Of a stretch of DNA of 43,556 nucleotides, positions 32,982 to 41,773 are shown piece after piece (the stretch's first letter is position 1; each line of letters starts with the position of its first letter). The notes below the pieces were generated by a model. That model was given only the letters and a program-made list of their open reading frames with translations. It searched no databases and was not told the origin of the DNA. Source of the stretch: Micromonospora solifontis (GTDB taxonomy: Bacteria; Actinomycetota; Actinomycetes; Mycobacteriales; Micromonosporaceae); assembly GCF_003725545.1 (NCBI RefSeq), contig NZ_RJLN01000046.1, positions 1 to 43,556 of the forward strand. The letters run 5' to 3'. The translations under genes and the position numbers were made by a program.

Positions 32982-34186
32982 CTGATCTCCCCGTTCCGCT
33001 CGTGCACGTGTTCCACCGGCCCGTCCGTGTCCGCGATCGGCGGGCCGGTCCCGTCCGGCCCATCGTGGTCGGGCGTGACCAGGCTGACCACCACCTCGTC
33101 CGGTCCGGCGACCACGGTGAGCCGGGCCGTGCCGCGGGCGTCGGCGAGCGCCGCGGTGAGCGGGTCGGCGAGCCGCCGGCGTACCTCGACGGGCAGCTCC
33201 GGCGGGGTGCCGACGGCGACCAGTTCGATCGGCACCCCCTTGCGTTCCGCCAGGTCGGCGGCGGCGCGCAGCTCGTGCAGGAGCGGGTCCGGCACGTCGT
33301 CCGACTCGGCGATGAGCCGGCGCAGCCGGGCCGCCGCCAGCACGCAGCGTCGGCGCAGCTCCGGGTCGGCCGGGTCGGCGTCACCGGTGGCGAGGGCTGA
33401 GAGCACCTCCTCGGCGGTGCCGCTGACCAGCGCCAGCCGGTCCTGCCGCTCCCGTCGGGCCCGTTCCGCCGCGTCCCGCTCCGCCTGGACCGCCAGGGCC
33501 GCCGCGGCGGTGCGGGCCCGGCCCCGGGCCAGCGCGGCGATGGCCGCCGCGCCGACGAAGACCGCCACGGGCAGCGAGGAGGTGCCGTAGAGGTACATCG
33601 CGTACCGGGTGAGGTCGGCCGCGGCGGTGGCGCCGAAGCCGAGCACCGCGCCCAGCGCGATCGCCGCGTGCGCGCCGAGCAGCGCGAGCAGCCACGACAC
33701 CGGCCGCCGCCAGAGCACCAGCAGGAAGAACCAGGCCAGCCCGCTCCACACCCAGTTCGCCGCGGTGAACAGGTACCGCTCGCCGGCCGCCGCGACGACC
33801 GCGGCGTCGACCACCAGCAGCACCGCGGCCAGCCGCCGGGCCGGGGGCAACCCGCCGCGGAGCAGGCGTACGCCGGACCCGACGCCGACCGCCGCGGTCA
33901 CCAGCCAGCCGGCGGCGACCACCGCCGGGGCGGCCATCCCCGGCCCGGCCGAGAGCATCGCCGGCAGGCTGATGGCCAGGTGCCAGGCCAGCGCGATGAT
34001 GAGCGCCACGATCCGGGCGCCCCGGTCGGAGGCGTGTGCGACGGCGCTCGCCACGGACGGGTCCGCCGGCCCGTCCGCCGCCAGCGCGAGCCATCCCGGC
34101 GCGCGGAGGCGGACCGCCCGGCGCAGCGCCCCGGCGGCCGGGCCGGGTGCGGCGGGGGTCAGCGCCGTACCGGATTCAGTCGACAC
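32951..34186 (-). CDS. Degenerate membrane sensor kinase
   Basis: 411 residues. The N-terminal half has about six membrane helices (from ARIVALIIALAWHLAIS to SLPVAVFVGAAAIAALARG), then a helical linker rich in Glu/Arg and a C-terminal region aligned in order to a kinase (AEEVLSALATGDADP, LLHELRAAADLAERKGVPIE, ARLTVVAGPDEVVVSLV). The phospho-acceptor His-Asp pair, the N-box Asn and the DxGxG ATP loop are missing, so it probably cannot phosphorylate. Start GTG 34186 overlaps the stop of the active kinase gene by 11 bases. It may be a sensor or modulator for its partner. Confidence 0.82.
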   Translation of the reverse strand: MSTESGTALTPAAPGPAAGALRRAVRLRAPGWLALAADGPADPSVASAVAHASDRGARIVALIIALAWHLAISLPAMLSAGPGMAAPAVVAAGWLVTAAVGVGSGVRLLRGGLPPARRLAAVLLVVDAAVVAAAGERYLFTAANWVWSGLAWFFLLVLWRRPVSWLLALLGAHAAIALGAVLGFGATAAADLTRYAMYLYGTSSLPVAVFVGAAAIAALARGRARTAAAALAVQAERDAAERARRERQDRLALVSGTAEEVLSALATGDADPADPELRRRCVLAAARLRRLIAESDDVPDPLLHELRAAADLAERKGVPIELVAVGTPPELPVEVRRRLADPLTAALADARGTARLTVVAGPDEVVVSLVTPDHDGPDGTGPPIADTDGPVEHVHERNGEIRWTQTRWRRT

Positions 34187-35354
34187 CCGACCACTCCAAC
34201 CGGACCCGGGTGCCGGCACCCGGGGCGGAGGTCACTTCTGCCCGGCCGCCCACGGTGGACATCCGGCCGTGGATCGACTCGCGCAGCCCGTACCGATGGG
34301 CCGGGACGGTGGTCGGGTCGAAACCCGGACCGTCGTCGGCCACCTCGACCACGACGGTGTCCGCGACCCGGCTGAGGCGCAGCGTGACGGCCGCGCCCGG
34401 CGCGTGCCGGGCCACGTTCGCCAGGGCCGCGGCGGCGCTGTCGGCCAGCGCGTCGGCCACCTCCGCCGGCACCGTGCACGGTGCCAGGGTCGTGGTCACC
34501 GCCAGCTCCGGCGTCCGGGCGAGCGCGGCCCGCAGCCGGTCGTCCAGCGCCGCCGCGCCGGTCGGGGGCGCCGCGCGGGCGTCGGCCAGGGCCGCGAGGG
34601 TACGCAGGTCCGCCGCGCAGCGCTCGCGCAGCGAGGCCGAGCGGCCGGACACGGCACCGAGGCCCACCATGGTCAGCGTCGCCAGCACCGTGTCGTGCAG
34701 GTCGCGGTTCTGCCGCCGTTCGGCCTCGCGGGCGGCCCGGGCCATCACCGCCTCACGGATCAGCCGCTGGTAGTCGGCGAAGCCCGCGTCCGCCCGCCCG
34801 AGCCGGTGCCGCATCACCGCGGTCATCACCGCCGCGCAGCCGGTCTGCACCAGCAGGGTGGCGGCGTGCGCCCGCGCCTCGGCCGGGTTGCCGGCGGCCG
34901 TCGCGCCCCCGACGTACCCGGTGGTGACCAGCAGCCCGGCCGGAACCGACCAGCGCGCCGGAGCGGTGGCCTGCGCGTTGATCACCGTGGTGCTGGCCAG
35001 CACCGCGATCCAGCTCCCCTCGCCGGGCAGCACCTCCGGCGCGACCAGCCAGGGGATCGCCAGCGTCGCCAGGGTGGCGAGCGCGACGTCGCCGGTGACC
35101 AGGGCGGGGCCGATGCCGTGCCGCAGCGCGCGGGCCGCGTACCAGACGGACCAGGCGGTCAGGGCGACGACCGCCGGCACCAGCAGCGCCACCCGCACCG
35201 GCGGGGTACGCACCGCCAGGGCCGGCGCCGCGGCGGCCAGCCCGCAGGTCAACCGCAGCAGCGCCGGCAGGGTGGTGAAGATCAGCGTGAACGCGCCGCC
35301 GGCCGGCCGCTCCAGCGGACCCGGCGGCGGGGTCGTGGCGGCTACGACCGGCAT
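34176..35354 (-). CDS. Membrane sensor histidine kinase
   Basis: 392 residues. About five or six membrane helices fill residues 20-180, then a HisKA_3 dimerisation region with NRDLHDTVLATLTMVG (His220, Asp221). The ATPase domain has ALANVARHA (N-box), ADDGPGFDP (G1 loop) and GAGTRVRLEW at the end. This is the NarL-partner type and should phosphorylate the response regulator two genes downstream. It starts the operon; the gene for the degenerate kinase overlaps it. The stimulus cannot be inferred; no large outside domain is present. Confidence 0.92.
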   Translation of the reverse strand: MPVVAATTPPPGPLERPAGGAFTLIFTTLPALLRLTCGLAAAAPALAVRTPPVRVALLVPAVVALTAWSVWYAARALRHGIGPALVTGDVALATLATLAIPWLVAPEVLPGEGSWIAVLASTTVINAQATAPARWSVPAGLLVTTGYVGGATAAGNPAEARAHAATLLVQTGCAAVMTAVMRHRLGRADAGFADYQRLIREAVMARAAREAERRQNRDLHDTVLATLTMVGLGAVSGRSASLRERCAADLRTLAALADARAAPPTGAAALDDRLRAALARTPELAVTTTLAPCTVPAEVADALADSAAAALANVARHAPGAAVTLRLSRVADTVVVEVADDGPGFDPTTVPAHRYGLRESIHGRMSTVGGRAEVTSAPGAGTRVRLEWSGVD

Positions 35355-35540
35355 CGGGGGAGGTGTCCTTCCGGCAGCGACCCGGTCGGGTCCGCACGGC
35401 CTAGATCGACGCCGGAGAATAGCATGCCGGACCGCAACTGGTCACCCTCGGTACGCGGCGCGTCGCTGTCCCGCACGGGAACGCCCGCGGGACCGGCCGG
35501 TTGGCGGGCGTACCGGCCGGTCATGCGGTTGACTGCCGGC

Positions 35541-35824
35541 ATGGCTGACAACATGCGACTCCGGGTCGCCTTCCTCGGACTCGGTCGGATGGGCACGCCG
35601 ATGGCCCGGCACGTGCTCCGGGCCGGGCACGACCTGACCGTCTGGAACCGTACCCGGGGCAAGGCCGACGCCCTGGCCGGCGAGGGCGCCAGGGTGGCGG
35701 AGACGGCGGCCGCCGCCGCGGCCGGCCGGGACGTGGTGGTGCTGATGCTGGCCGACCCGGACGCCGTCGAGCAGGTGCTGCTCGGCCCGGACGGGGTGGC
35801 CTCCGGCGCGGACCCGGACACCCT
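35541..35824 (+). pseudogene. Truncated 3-hydroxyisobutyrate-dehydrogenase-like gene
   Basis: The first about 95 codons encode FLGLGRMGTPMARHVLRAGH (NADP loop), TVWNRT and DVVVLMLADPDAVEQVLLGP, the start of an NAD-binding 6-phosphogluconate/hydroxyisobutyrate dehydrogenase. Homology ends at GADPDTL near 35824, where sequence coding for an ECF sigma factor begins in another frame. The remaining two-thirds, including the catalytic Lys domain, are absent. The frame runs on to 35921 as nonsense. Confidence 0.8.
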
Positions 35825-36484
35825 CTCGACCCGGCGGCCGTGGTGGCCGCGCGGGGCAGCCTGCGGCTCGCCCTGGTCGCCGCGATGCAGCTGCTGCCAC
35901 CCCGGCAACGGGCCATCCTGATCCTGCGGGAGGTCCTCGACTGGTCCGCCGCCGAGGTCGCCGAGGCCCTGGCCACCACCCCCGCCGCGGTGAACAGCGG
36001 GCTGCAACGGGCCCGGGCCCGACTCGGCGCGGTGGCCGTCCGTGAGGAGCAGGTCGCCGAGCCGGTCGACCCCGCGCAGCGGGCGCTGCTGGACCGGTAC
36101 GTGGCGGCGTTCGAGCGGGCCGACGTGGCGGCGCTGACCCGGCTGCTCACCGACGACGCGGTGCTGGAGATGCCGCCGGTGCTCAACTGGTACGTCGGCC
36201 GCGAGCGCTACGGCCGGTTCATCGCCCGGATCCTCGCGCTGCGCGGCACCGACTGGCGGCTGCTGCCCACCGCCGCGAACGGGCAGCCCGCGCTGGCCGC
36301 GTACGTGCGGGACGGGGACGCGTACCTGCCGCACACGGTGCAGGTGCTCACCGTCCGGGGCGGACGGATCAGCCGCAACGTGGTCTTCCAGGACCCGGCG
36401 GTCTTCGCCGCGTTCGGGCTGGCCGCGCTGCCCGCCCGCGCGCCGGTCACCGCGCCGGCAGCACCTTCGGGCCGCCGCCCCTGA
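35825..36484 (+). pseudogene. N-terminally truncated ECF sigma factor (SigX5/TIGR02960 type)
   Basis: Encodes DPAAVVAARGSLRLALVAAM, LPPRQRAILILREVLDWSAA and EVAEALATTPAAVNSGLQRA, which is sigma region 4, then a SnoaL-like C-terminal domain (LLDRYVAAFERADVAALTRL, then WYVGRERYGRFIARIL). Region 2 and its -10-binding helix, about 130 residues, are missing. The frame differs from that of the dehydrogenase piece, so no fusion protein is made; an internal GTG (35840) might give a 214-residue product that could not direct transcription by itself. Its end overlaps the convergent lipoprotein gene by 38 bases. Confidence 0.8.
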
Positions 36485-37352
36485 TCGAGCGGGTCACCGA
36501 CTTCCCACTCGACCAGTAGAAGCAGCGGATCCCCCGGTCACCGCGCGCCCACGCCTCCTCCGACGGCAGCCGGAACGCCGTGCCGGTCCGGTAGGGCAGC
36601 GCGCGGTCGACCGGGACCTTCGCATACCGGGCGACCAGTGTCCGGCACCGGGCGTGGAGCGAGCCGCTGTCCCGGTCGGCGTCCTCGAACCGGCCGTCCG
36701 GCGCACGCCACGTGCCGACGTACTCGTACTGGTGGCTCTTCCGGCAGGAGGTCTGCAGGAAGCTGCCCCACGACGTTGTCGTCAGACAGCCGTACGCCAG
36801 CGGCGACGCTCCCGCCAGCGCGCCCCGCAGGCTGCCACTGTGCTGGGTCGCGATGTCGCTCTGACCGTGGGCGTAGCGGGGGTCGCCGTCGACGGCGTTC
36901 AGTTCGTACAGGTCGCAGCGGAACCAGCGGGCACCGCCCCGCCACCCGGTGGGCGACGGCGGGACGACCTGAACGGTCAGCCGGGCGCCCCGCCAGTCAC
37001 CGCCGACGAAGGCCGTCGCCTTCGCGTCACACTCGCCGAACGCGGGCCGCAACACCGCGGACCCGACCTTCGGCGGGGTGGGCCGTGCGGCCAGCGAGCC
37101 GGTGAACGTGCCCAGGTGGAAGGTCTCCACCAGGTGCGCCCGCGCGCAGTCCACCGGCTGGTAACTGCTCAGGTAGCTGGTCGGATCGGCGATCAGGTGG
37201 CAGTCACCCGCCTTCGGCGTGAACTGCACGACCGCGCCGACCGTCCGCCAGTCGTCGGTCAGGTCGCCGTCCAGGCCGTCCGGCGTACCGCAGCCGGCCA
37301 GCGCCAGCGTGATCAGGGCGGCCGCCGCCCCGACCGTCCGACACCGTCGCAT
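36447..37352 (-). CDS. Septum-formation-family lipoprotein
   Basis: 301 residues. Signal peptide with lipobox LAGC (Cys21), then two repeated halves rich in Cys and Trp: AGDCHLIADPTSYLSSYQPV with DCARAHLVETFHLG is the typical septum-formation domain pattern (GDC ... V-C--PH--EV), echoed by SCRKSHQYEYVGTW in the second half. Surface-anchored, likely disulphide bonded. The name comes from family annotation; a role in division is not shown here. ATG 37352 follows GGGGGAGG by six bases. Confidence 0.82.
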   Translation of the reverse strand: MRRCRTVGAAAALITLALAGCGTPDGLDGDLTDDWRTVGAVVQFTPKAGDCHLIADPTSYLSSYQPVDCARAHLVETFHLGTFTGSLAARPTPPKVGSAVLRPAFGECDAKATAFVGGDWRGARLTVQVVPPSPTGWRGGARWFRCDLYELNAVDGDPRYAHGQSDIATQHSGSLRGALAGASPLAYGCLTTTSWGSFLQTSCRKSHQYEYVGTWRAPDGRFEDADRDSGSLHARCRTLVARYAKVPVDRALPYRTGTAFRLPSEEAWARGDRGIRCFYWSSGKSVTRSIRGGGPKVLPAR

Positions 37353-37429
37353 GTGCAGCCTCCCCCGCTCGCGGCGGCAGCATATGTCACGGTGGTGGGT
37401 GCCCGGGTTCCGGACGTGCCCGGCTGTCC

Positions 37430-37435
37430 TAGCCT
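37430..37435 (+). promoter_or_regulatory. -10 box (TAGCCT) of the 382-aa membrane protein
   Basis: TAGCCT ends seven bases before ATG 37443. Confidence 0.5.
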
Positions 37436-37442
37436 CGCTCAC

Positions 37443-38591
37443 ATGTGGGGCAGCGGCGGCGCGCGTCGCCGATCCGAGGACCTGGTCGGCCGGGCGCGCG
37501 AGGAACTGGCGGCCCGGCCGTCCGCCGGGCCCGGGCGACCCGCGCCGGCCGGCGGGCCGGCCGGCGCTGCGGCCCGGACGGGCACCACCGCGCTCGGCCG
37601 GCCCGCGCTGCTCCTGCCGCTCGCCTTCATCGGGTACGTGGTGCTGCGCGTCGCGGTCGGTGATGAGCTGCGGACCCGGGTGGACGAGCAGGCCTGCGCG
37701 CTGACCGGCTGCACCGGCACCGGGATGGCCGTGGCGGGGTGGCTGCTCATCGCACTGCCGGCCCTCTGGGCGGCGACCACCGTCCGGCTCTGGTCCGGGC
37801 TCAGCCGGCCGGCCCGGGTGGCGGCGGTGCTCGTCGGGCTCGCGCTCGGGCTGGTGGCCTGGGTGCACGTGCCCGGGAGGCACTCCTCGCTGGCCGAGAT
37901 CCTCGCCGGGCCGGCCGCGGCGGCGCTGGCAACCGGGATCCGCTGGGCCGGAATCGCCGTGGCGCTCGCGGCGGTCGCCGCCGTCACGGTCGCCGGCCGG
38001 CGACCCAACCGCCGGGCCGACGACGGGCGGGGACCGCGCCCGGTCGCCGCGCTCGTCGCGGTGACGCTGCTCGGTTCACTCGCCGTGGCGGTGGCGCGGG
38101 CCGAACCGGCGCCGGTGACCCTCGCGACGGCGCTGCCCGAGCGGACGTTCCGGTCGGCGGGGGACACCCTGAGCCGGACCGCTGGCCGGGACCTGCGCGG
38201 CTGCGCGGGCCTGCTCGTTGACGACCGGCTGCTGGAGGGCTGTGTGCGTACGGTGCGGGCCAGCTACACCACCGACGACAGCGACGCCGTGGTGCACCTG
38301 GCGGCCGTCCTCTTCCCGAGCGAGCAACGGGCCCGCGAGCGGCGCGGGGCGCTGCGGCGCGACGTGGGCTCGACCGGGGTGCCGGGCGACGTCATCACGG
38401 TGAGTTCCACGACCGGAAGCTGGGTGCTGCTCACCAGCGTGGGGCACGCCGATGGGCGCCGCGTCGTCGAGGCCGACCGGGGTCACCTGCTCTGGGCGGC
38501 GAAGCAGGTGGCGTACCGGTTCATCGGGCGGCAGGTCGGCCTCCTGGTCGCCCCGGCGCCCGCCGACGGCATCGGCCCGCGCACGGTCTGA
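37443..38591 (+). CDS. Membrane protein of unknown function
   Basis: 382 residues. A 50-residue Arg/Ala/Gly-rich cytoplasmic start, then about five membrane helices between 52 and 220 (for example LLLPLAFIGYVVLRVAVG, AGWLLIALPALWAATTV, ALVAVTLLGSLAVAVAR). The last about 150 residues form an outside domain with two Cys near CAGLLVDDRLLEGCV and a mixed alpha/beta pattern (VVHLAAVLFPSEQRARERRG, SWVLLTSVGHADGRRVVEAD). I do not recognise the family. The -10 box seven bases before ATG 37443 supports the start. Confidence 0.8.
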   Translation: MWGSGGARRRSEDLVGRAREELAARPSAGPGRPAPAGGPAGAAARTGTTALGRPALLLPLAFIGYVVLRVAVGDELRTRVDEQACALTGCTGTGMAVAGWLLIALPALWAATTVRLWSGLSRPARVAAVLVGLALGLVAWVHVPGRHSSLAEILAGPAAAALATGIRWAGIAVALAAVAAVTVAGRRPNRRADDGRGPRPVAALVAVTLLGSLAVAVARAEPAPVTLATALPERTFRSAGDTLSRTAGRDLRGCAGLLVDDRLLEGCVRTVRASYTTDDSDAVVHLAAVLFPSEQRARERRGALRRDVGSTGVPGDVITVSSTTGSWVLLTSVGHADGRRVVEADRGHLLWAAKQVAYRFIGRQVGLLVAPAPADGIGPRTV

Positions 38592-38889
38592 TCCGCCGCC
38601 GCACCCGTCGCTGTCCGTCAGGCCGGGGACACCCGGGCGTGACGGTGTGACATCTGGCGCAGGGGTGGCGCTGAGGGGCACGGAACGCACGTACCGGGCC
38701 GACGATCAGCGCGGCTCCGGCGTGACCGACTGCTCACCCAGCGGTGACGCCGCCGCCCGGACAGCCGGCCGCCGGCCCCCGGATCGTCCGGTGCGTACGT
38801 TCCGCGTCCCGGCCCCCGCCGGGAGGCGCGCTGTTCCGGAGGCACGCCGGGCGGCAGATCCCATGTCCACCCCAAGACGGAGCCGTTCG
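38592..38889 (+). other. Intergenic region, 298 bases
   Basis: No gene seen. GGAAC-N16-CGAT at 38682-38706 resembles an ECF-type promoter but lies about 180 bases from the next start. An in-frame ATG at 38863 would extend the next protein by nine residues. Confidence 0.35.
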
Positions 38890-39408
38890 ATGTCAAAGTT
38901 CGCCCTCGCGAAACTCCTCACCCTCAAGGCCGGCACGGCCGTCCTCGCCGTCACCGCGACCGGTGGGGTCGCGCTCGCCGCCGCGACCGGCACCCTGCCC
39001 ACCCCGCTCACCGAGGCCGGCGCGACCCCGTCGGCCCACGCCACGGGCAAGCCGTCCGAGGCGGCCGACCAGGGCAAGGGCCCGGCCGGCGCCAAGGGCG
39101 ATCCCTCGCCGAACCTGGTCGGCCTCTGCCACGCGTTCACGGCCGGCGCGGGTGACAACCCGGGCAAGGCGCTGGAGAACCCGGCGTTCCGCGTGCTGAT
39201 CACCACCGCCGGCGACCGGGAGAAGGTGGCGGCGTACTGCGAAACGCTGCTCGCCGCCGAGAAGGTCAGGCCGAGCCAGGCGGCCCGGCCGACCGCCACG
39301 CCGAGCCACCCGACGGGCAAGCCCGGCGCCCGGCCGACCAGCGCCGGCAGCACGCGGACGCACGCCCCGGACGCCGGCCACAAGCCGACCGCCCGACCGG
39401 CCAGCTGA
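38890..39408 (+). CDS. Secreted Pro/Ala-rich protein of unknown function
   Basis: 172 residues. Signal peptide-like start (MSKFALAKLLTLKAGTAVLA and a following hydrophobic stretch to about 33). The centre holds a small ordered segment LVGLCHAFTAGAGDNPGKAL and NPAFRVLITTAGDREKVAAYCETLL with two cysteines; flanks are low-complexity Pro/Ala/Lys/Thr. Similar proteins occur beside sigma-factor genes in actinobacteria, but none is adjacent here. ATG 38890 follows GGAG by seven bases. Confidence 0.75.
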   Translation: MSKFALAKLLTLKAGTAVLAVTATGGVALAAATGTLPTPLTEAGATPSAHATGKPSEAADQGKGPAGAKGDPSPNLVGLCHAFTAGAGDNPGKALENPAFRVLITTAGDREKVAAYCETLLAAEKVRPSQAARPTATPSHPTGKPGARPTSAGSTRTHAPDAGHKPTARPAS

Positions 39409-39411
39409 CCT

Positions 39412-39450
39412 CCGACGCCGGGCGGGCACCCCCCGCCCGCCCGGCGTCGG
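39412..39450 (+). terminator. Terminator of the secreted-protein gene
   Basis: Perfect 15-bp stem CCGACGCCGGGCGGG / CCCGCCCGGCGTCGG, 9-base loop, four bases after the stop. Confidence 0.8.
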
Positions 39451-39525
39451 CCCGCGGCCCCACCCGGACGACCTCCCCCCCCCGGTCCTCCGTGCGGCGT
39501 CGCGATCCGCGCCCGAGGGTGCGAC

Positions 39526-39557
39526 GGGGCGGCGGCCGGTCCCACGGCCGCCGCCCC
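39526..39557 (-). terminator. Terminator of the alpha/beta hydrolase gene
   Basis: 13-bp stem GGGGCGGCGGCCG / CGGCCGCCGCCCC with a 6-base loop, just beyond the convergent hydrolase gene. Confidence 0.75.
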
Positions 39558-39572
39558 ACCCCGGCAACGCTG

Positions 39573-40424
39573 CTAACGGGCGTCCGCCTCGTCGGCGCGG
39601 TCGCGCAGCCACGCCAGGGCCGGCTCGGCCTGCCGCAGCACGGAGATGTGCCCGTCCTCCGGGTAGCGTCGCAGCTCGGCGGCGGGGCAGCGCCCGGCCA
39701 GCCAGGCGCCGTGCGTCGCCGGCACGATCCCGTCCCGCTCGCCGTGCAGCAGCAGGACCGGGGGCGTCACCTGATCGGGCCGGAAACCCCACGGCGCGAC
39801 GTACGCCAGGTCGTCGTCGATGAGGCCGCCGGGACCGGCCTGGATGGCCGGGCCGACGACACTGTCGAACCAGGACCAGGCTCCGTGCAGTTCGGCCAGG
39901 TCGGCCGGGGTGAAGCCGGGGTCGTATTCGGCGCCGGAGGACTCGTACGCCTCCTTGGCCGCGCGCCCCGCGGCGGCGGCGTGCAGCGACGCCACCCCGG
40001 ACGGCACCATGCCGGCGAACCAGTCCAGCCCCTCGGCGTCGTACGGCGCCAGCCCGGCACCGCTGACCACCGCGACCACCCGTTCCGGCAGGAGCGCGCC
40101 GCAGGCCAGGGCGTGCGGACCGCCGCCGGAGTGGCCCATCACCGCGAACCGGGCGATGCCCAGCGCGTCGGCGATCGCGGCGACGTCGGCGGCGGCCGAG
40201 GCGATGCGCCGCCCGGGAACCGGCGTCGACCCGCCGTACCCGGGGCGGTCGTGGGAGACCCAGCGCAGGCCGAGCCGGTCGGCGGCGGCGAAGAGGGGAG
40301 CCGGCGGCGCGCCGATGTTCGGCGTGCCGTGCTGCCAGAACACGGCGAGCCGGTCCGCCCCGCCGGTGTCGTAGACGTGCAGGACGCGGCCGTCGTCGAG
40401 CCGGACATCCGTCTCGGTAACCAT
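39573..40424 (-). CDS. Alpha/beta-hydrolase
   Basis: 283 residues, full fold. Oxyanion block QHGTP, DRPGYGGS, nucleophile elbow MGHSGGG (Ser99), acid in LLHGERDGIVP, and base in EDGHISVL. No signal peptide. Resembles the proline-iminopeptidase/haloalkane-type group in the order of motifs, but the substrate is unknown. ATG 40424 lies seven bases after a TAGGCT box. Confidence 0.9.
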   Translation of the reverse strand: MVTETDVRLDDGRVLHVYDTGGADRLAVFWQHGTPNIGAPPAPLFAAADRLGLRWVSHDRPGYGGSTPVPGRRIASAAADVAAIADALGIARFAVMGHSGGGPHALACGALLPERVVAVVSGAGLAPYDAEGLDWFAGMVPSGVASLHAAAAGRAAKEAYESSGAEYDPGFTPADLAELHGAWSWFDSVVGPAIQAGPGGLIDDDLAYVAPWGFRPDQVTPPVLLLHGERDGIVPATHGAWLAGRCPAAELRRYPEDGHISVLRQAEPALAWLRDRADEADAR

Positions 40425-40431
40425 GCGCGGG

Positions 40432-40437
40432 AGCCTA
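40432..40437 (-). promoter_or_regulatory. -10 box (TAGGCT) of the hydrolase gene
   Basis: Minus-strand TAGGCT, seven bases before ATG 40424. Confidence 0.5.
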
Positions 40438-40511
40438 TCGACCGGGGGTGACGGCGACCGGGGCGGCGGAACGGGCCGGTCCTCGGGCAGCCGACCCGGC
40501 GGCGCCGGCCC

Positions 40512-40517
40512 TATCCT
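40512..40517 (+). promoter_or_regulatory. -10 box (TATCCT) of the 76-aa gene
   Basis: TATCCT ends six bases before ATG 40524. Confidence 0.5.
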
Positions 40518-40523
40518 GGTCGG

Positions 40524-40754
40524 ATGGCGGAACTCGCGGCGATCCTGCTGGTGGTGGGCGCGCTCGCCGTCGTCCTGTCGCTGCTGTCGTGGCTGGCGTC
40601 GCGGGTGCGCCGGCGCGGCGTCGGCGGGGACGTGATGGGCCCGCTCGACGAGATCTGGCATCCGGCCGCGCACCGGTTCCGCGCCGAGATCGAGGTGCAC
40701 GAGGAACGGGTGCTGCCCCTGCCGGCCCCCGGCGACCGGCCGCACCGGCCCTGA
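40524..40754 (+). CDS. Small single-span membrane protein
   Basis: 76 residues. One N-terminal membrane helix (about 3-25), a basic patch RVRRRG, then MGPLDEIWHPAAHRFRAEIE with VHEERVLP. The GP-EEIWHPAAH pattern recurs in short actinobacterial proteins of unknown function, so the gene is credible despite its size. Leaderless-type start. Confidence 0.78.
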   Translation: MAELAAILLVVGALAVVLSLLSWLASRVRRRGVGGDVMGPLDEIWHPAAHRFRAEIEVHEERVLPLPAPGDRPHRP

Positions 40755-40869
40755 GCCTGTGTGGTCCGGGTCACAAATTTCCGTCCGCAGGCCTGTCGAA
40801 TCCCGCGGTCCCCGGCCGTCGGCGTGATGAGAGCCGGCAACGGGCCGGCCAGCCGAAGGGAGCAGCGCC

Positions 40870-41484
40870 ATGCGACTCACCGTCACCACGTTCCTGACCC
40901 TCGACGGCGTCATGCAGGCCCCGGGCGGCCGGGACGAGGACCGCAGCAACGGGTTCGACCTGGGCGGCTGGCTGCCGCCGCACTTCGACGAGACCGTCGG
41001 CGGGTGGATGGGTGAGATCCTCGACCGGGCCGACGCCCTGCTGCTCGGGCGCCGGACCTACGACATCATGGCCGCCTACTGGCCGCACGTCACCGACCCG
41101 GCCGAGGGCAGCCCCGACAACCCGCTGAACCGGCTGCCCAAGCACGTCGCCACCCACCGGACGGACGAGCTGGCCTGGTCGGGCTCGCAGCGCCTCGACG
41201 GCGACCTGGCCACCGCGGTCACCGAGCTGAAGAACCGCCCCGGTGGCGAGCTCCAGGTGCACGGCAGCGGCTCCCTGGTGCGGTCGCTGCTCCGCGAAGG
41301 GCTGATCGACACGTACCACCTGCTGCTCTTCCCGGTGGTCCTGGGCCGCGGGCAGCGACTCTTCGCCGACGGCGTCCCGCCGGCCGGCCTGCGGCTCACC
41401 GACAGCCGCACCTCCGGCAGCGGAGTCACCATGCTGACGTACGACAGCGCCGGCGCGCCGGCGTTCGGCACCGTCGGGGAATGA
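40870..41484 (+). CDS. Dihydrofolate-reductase-fold (RibD C-terminal) protein
   Basis: 204 residues. RLTVTTFLTLDGVMQAPGGR at the start, ADALLLGRRTYDIMAAYWPH, GELQVHGSGSLVRSLLREGL and YHLLLFPVVLGRGQRLF match the stand-alone RibD-C/DHFR-like family common in actinobacteria. It probably binds NADPH; substrates of these single-domain proteins are generally unknown. ATG 40870 follows AAGGGAG by seven bases. Confidence 0.9.
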   Translation: MRLTVTTFLTLDGVMQAPGGRDEDRSNGFDLGGWLPPHFDETVGGWMGEILDRADALLLGRRTYDIMAAYWPHVTDPAEGSPDNPLNRLPKHVATHRTDELAWSGSQRLDGDLATAVTELKNRPGGELQVHGSGSLVRSLLREGLIDTYHLLLFPVVLGRGQRLFADGVPPAGLRLTDSRTSGSGVTMLTYDSAGAPAFGTVGE

Positions 41485-41490
41485 CACGTC

Positions 41491-41718
41491 GTGGCGCCGA
41501 CCACGGATGGGAGCCACCCGCCGGCCGTACGTGGGATCGCCGGGACCGTCCGGCCGGCGGTCCACAGTGGGCGGCGGGGGAGCGGGTTCGACATGGCGGC
41601 ACGTCCGGGCTCGGTCTCGTCCGGGTCGGCGGGCCTGGTCGTCGGCACCGGCACCGGTCTGCTGCTGCTCGGCTACGCCGGCGCGGCGCTGCTCCGGGCC
41701 CGGCTGTCGGCGCGCTGA
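41491..41718 (+). CDS. Possible small membrane protein
   Basis: 75 residues from GTG 41491, or 41 from ATG 41593 (GGGGGAG ten bases before). Only the last 30 residues look natural: GLVVGTGTGLLLLGYAGAAL followed by a basic end, one membrane helix. No family recognised. It starts seven bases after the RibD-type gene and ends at a strong terminator, which favours transcription. Confidence 0.35.
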   Translation: MAPTTDGSHPPAVRGIAGTVRPAVHSGRRGSGFDMAARPGSVSSGSAGLVVGTGTGLLLLGYAGAALLRARLSAR

Positions 41719-41726
41719 GCGCGGAC

Positions 41727-41755
41727 CGGCCGGTGGCGGTGACCGCCACCGGCCG
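41727..41755. terminator. Bidirectional terminator
   Basis: 14-bp arms CGGCCGGTGGCGGT / ACCGCCACCGGCCG separated by one base, so the tip opens to a small loop; between convergent units. Confidence 0.75.
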
Positions 41756-41773
41756 AACCGTCGCGGTGCGGGT

